A DNA stretch of 8,253 nt, from contig DYNG01000020.1 of the NCBI GenBank assembly GCA_020721165.1, positions 1 to 8,253 of the forward strand. Direction: 5' to 3'. Source of the DNA: Desulfocapsa sulfexigens (lineage in GTDB: Bacteria > Desulfobacterota > Desulfobulbia > Desulfobulbales > Desulfocapsaceae). The position numbers were made by a program, and so were the translations under genes. This document shows, one piece after another, positions 6,748-8,253 of the stretch (positions are counted from its first letter, which is position 1; each line of letters opens with the position of its first letter). The notes under the pieces were generated by a model that did no database searches, was not told the DNA's origin, and worked only from the letters and a program-made list of their open reading frames with translations.

Positions 6748-7926
6748 ATGAGAAAACCATTCATCCTCCGCGTGTTTTGTGATCGCCTGACCGTCCTTGT
6801 TTTTGTGGGGGCGCTCTGTCTGCCTGGTCTTAAAATGCTCTTTTCATCTGCATCGAACTGGTCGGTCACGGAGCAGCGAGTTTTGGCCAAGGCGCCGGTT
6901 CTGACCCGGACTGTAACCGAGATGAATATCTTTTTTCCCCAACTTGATGCTTATCTCAATGATCATTTTGGCTTTCGGGACAAAATGATCCATCGCTACC
7001 GGCGGGAGATGGAAAAGCGGTTCAACCAGTTCGGAGTCAATGCCCCGGTTCGTAAGGGCCTTGACGGCTGGTATTTTTTTACTGCGCTTAATATTATCAG
7101 TGATTTTCATGGAAATGTGCCGTTGACAGAAAAGCAGCTTGATCGCTGGATCACCCTGCAGAACCAAAAGGCGCAGTGGCTAAAAGAGCAGGGCATCCGC
7201 TATATCCTGGTGGCCGGGCCGGACAAGCAGTCTATCTATCCTGAATATCTGTTTGCAAATGCCCTGGAAAACAAAGGCGTCAGTCGTTTTGAGCAGCTTG
7301 TAGCCCGTTTCGGCTCGCACCCGCCGGACTGGTTTATTAATCTGCACCAGGCCCTGCGCCAGGCCAAGGGGAATGGAAATCTGTACTACAAAAATGACAG
7401 CCATTGGAATGTGGCGGGAAGTCTCGTGGCCTTCAAGTCAATCTGTCAGCGAATTACCGAGTTTTTTCCAAATGTGCGCTTGAAAACCGATTTTGCATTT
7501 GGAGAGGCCGTGACGAGTAGTGGTGGAGTTACGGATGAGGGCGGAGACCTGACCAGGATGTTGATGAAAAGTGATATTCAGGAAACCTGTCCGCAGTTGC
7601 AACCCTTTCAGGCGTGCAGTCAACTGATCATGCCTGCCCCTGTTCTCAGCGACATGCCTCCTGAGCCAGGCAAGGCCCCATTTGTGAAACGATGCGGAGA
7701 GGCTGAATTGACGGCGGTGGTCTTTCGTGATTCCTTTATGATCCTGATGGAACCATTGCTATCTGAAAATTTCCGGCAGGCCTCCTATATTTGGAAAAAA
7801 TACGATCAGAAAAACATGGAAGAGCTTATCGCTCTGAAAAAGCCGGATGTGGTTATTGAAATGATCGTTGAACGACACTTCTTTGATACGGCTCTCAATG
7901 AGACAAAGCACAAAGAGAGGGAATAA
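6748..7926 (+). CDS. AlgJ/AlgX-like SGNH acetyltransferase, MBOAT partner
   Basis: A 392-residue exported or membrane-anchored protein. Residues 1-11 are basic and 12-32 hydrophobic with no clear signal-peptidase site, suggesting an N-terminal anchor as in AlgJ. The rest resembles the SGNH-like domain of AlgJ/AlgX: DHFGFRDKM at 72-80, GLDGWYFF at 104-111, VAGPDKQSIYPEYL at 155-168, YYKNDSHWNVAG at 213-224 with the catalytic pair Asp217/His219 (DTHW in AlgX), GDLTRML at 266-272, and VVFRDSFMILMEPLL at 324-338 with nucleophile Ser329. It ends soon after this domain and so lacks the C-terminal carbohydrate-binding module of AlgX. By family it receives acyl groups from the MBOAT protein and O-acetylates a periplasmic glycan. 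The start follows the MBOAT stop by seven bases; the purine stretch AAGAGA directly abuts the ATG, so coupling to the upstream gene is likely. The acceptor is unknown. Confidence 0.88.
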   Translation: MRKPFILRVFCDRLTVLVFVGALCLPGLKMLFSSASNWSVTEQRVLAKAPVLTRTVTEMNIFFPQLDAYLNDHFGFRDKMIHRYRREMEKRFNQFGVNAPVRKGLDGWYFFTALNIISDFHGNVPLTEKQLDRWITLQNQKAQWLKEQGIRYILVAGPDKQSIYPEYLFANALENKGVSRFEQLVARFGSHPPDWFINLHQALRQAKGNGNLYYKNDSHWNVAGSLVAFKSICQRITEFFPNVRLKTDFAFGEAVTSSGGVTDEGGDLTRMLMKSDIQETCPQLQPFQACSQLIMPAPVLSDMPPEPGKAPFVKRCGEAELTAVVFRDSFMILMEPLLSENFRQASYIWKKYDQKNMEELIALKKPDVVIEMIVERHFFDTALNETKHKERE

Positions 7927-7960
7927 TCCTGGCGCCTGGAGAGGATGAACGAAATACTCC

Positions 7961-8253
7961 CTATCGTCGGCAGCAGATTTCGACATCAAAGGCATTGAGA
8001 ATGCGCAACTCCCGTTCTCGTTTGGCGGAGGGCAGGCTTTCTTGAAAGATCAGGGACGGAAAAAGTTCACGGGTCTTCTGGGCGTCAGGGATACCGGCCA
8101 TGCCGGTGGCAATGACCTGTCCCCGCGCCGTTTCCAGCAGTTCTGCCTCTTTGCCGTTGGTGACCACGGCCAGAGGAATCTGATATGATTCTTCCAGTAC
8201 CCGGGCGGCGGCAATGGCCGATCGTTCCCGACTGACCAGCGAGCCCGGCGCAT
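7961..8253 (-). CDS. HsdR N-terminal-domain-like protein, C-terminal part
   Basis: The frame enters from the right edge and ends with TAG (complement of 7961-7963), giving 96 visible residues and no start. The visible part runs from APGSLVSRERSAIAAARVLE, through IPLAVVTNGKEAELLETA and VIATGMAGIPD, to RELRILNAFDVEICCRR at the end. This resembles the stand-alone proteins labelled type I restriction enzyme R protein N-terminal domain (PD-(D/E)XK-like fold) common in Desulfobacterota, in which VVTNGKxAELLxTA is a typical stretch. Because the chain stops right after this domain there is no helicase/translocase part, so it is not a full HsdR; its role is unknown. The nuclease-type motif would lie beyond the window. 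It converges on the AlgJ-like gene with only 34 bases between the stops and no evident terminator. Confidence is good that it is coding, moderate for the family. Confidence 0.65.
   Translation of the reverse strand, partial: APGSLVSRERSAIAAARVLEESYQIPLAVVTNGKEAELLETARGQVIATGMAGIPDAQKTRELFPSLIFQESLPSAKRERELRILNAFDVEICCRR

Noticed and set aside
6156..6890. Long minus-strand open frame (244 codons) opposite the MBOAT gene.
   Set aside because: It is a shadow of the MBOAT and AlgJ-like coding sequences, with no recognisable domain.
7927..7960. Bidirectional terminator between the convergent AlgJ-like and HsdR-N-like genes.
   Set aside because: The 34 bases contain no stable stem followed by a T-run on either strand.

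Overview
The window reads as a piece of a Gram-negative, moderately GC-rich bacterial chromosome. The protein styles (an NrfJ-like OB-fold lipoprotein, a stand-alone protein with an HsdR-N-like domain, an AlgI/AlgJ-type pair) fit the Desulfobacterota, perhaps the Desulfobulbales. This placement is inferred from general family resemblance only; there is no rRNA or other marker gene here.

Layout. (1) 146-1108, +: a lipoprotein of about 320 residues with two OB-like domains joined by a Gly/Met/Ala-rich linker. (2) 1109-1336: a 228-base intergenic region with one AT-rich promoter candidate (-10 TATAAT at 1212-1217). (3) 1337-2311, +: ketopantoate reductase (panE-like), joined by a TAATG overlap to (4) 2311-2919, +: a HAD-fold 5'(3')-deoxyribonucleotidase-like phosphatase. 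(5) 2920-3042: a gap holding a possible 38-codon ORF whose stop overlaps the next start. (6) 3043-5148, +: a 701-residue acyltransferase-3 membrane protein fused to a periplasmic SGNH domain. (7) 5149-5297: a gap with a possible 37-codon ORF ending two bases before the next start. (8) 5298-6740, +: an MBOAT (AlgI/DltB/PatA-like) O-acyltransferase. (9) 6748-7926, +: its likely partner, an AlgJ/AlgX-like SGNH acetyltransferase. (10) 7961-8253, -: the C-terminal part of an HsdR-N-like protein, convergent with the rest and cut by the right edge.

How it fits together. Genes 3 to 9 all lie on the + strand and could form one transcription unit. The first two are small-molecule enzymes (pantothenate/CoA branch; nucleotide dephosphorylation). 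The last three make up an O-acylation module. The MBOAT protein would take acyl groups from a cytoplasmic donor across the inner membrane and hand them to the SGNH protein, which esterifies a periplasmic glycan. The AT3-SGNH fusion does the same kind of chemistry in one chain. No glycosyltransferase, polymerase or exporter is present, so the acylated polymer cannot be named from this window.

I found no clearly novel system. The points most worth a second look are the pairing of fused and split O-acyltransferases, the two short ORFs placed directly before the two membrane acyltransferase genes, repeated G7 tracts in those genes, and two strong hairpins inside coding sequence (610-643 and 1808-1838). 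No tRNA, rRNA, CRISPR array, insertion sequence or convincing intrinsic terminator was seen.
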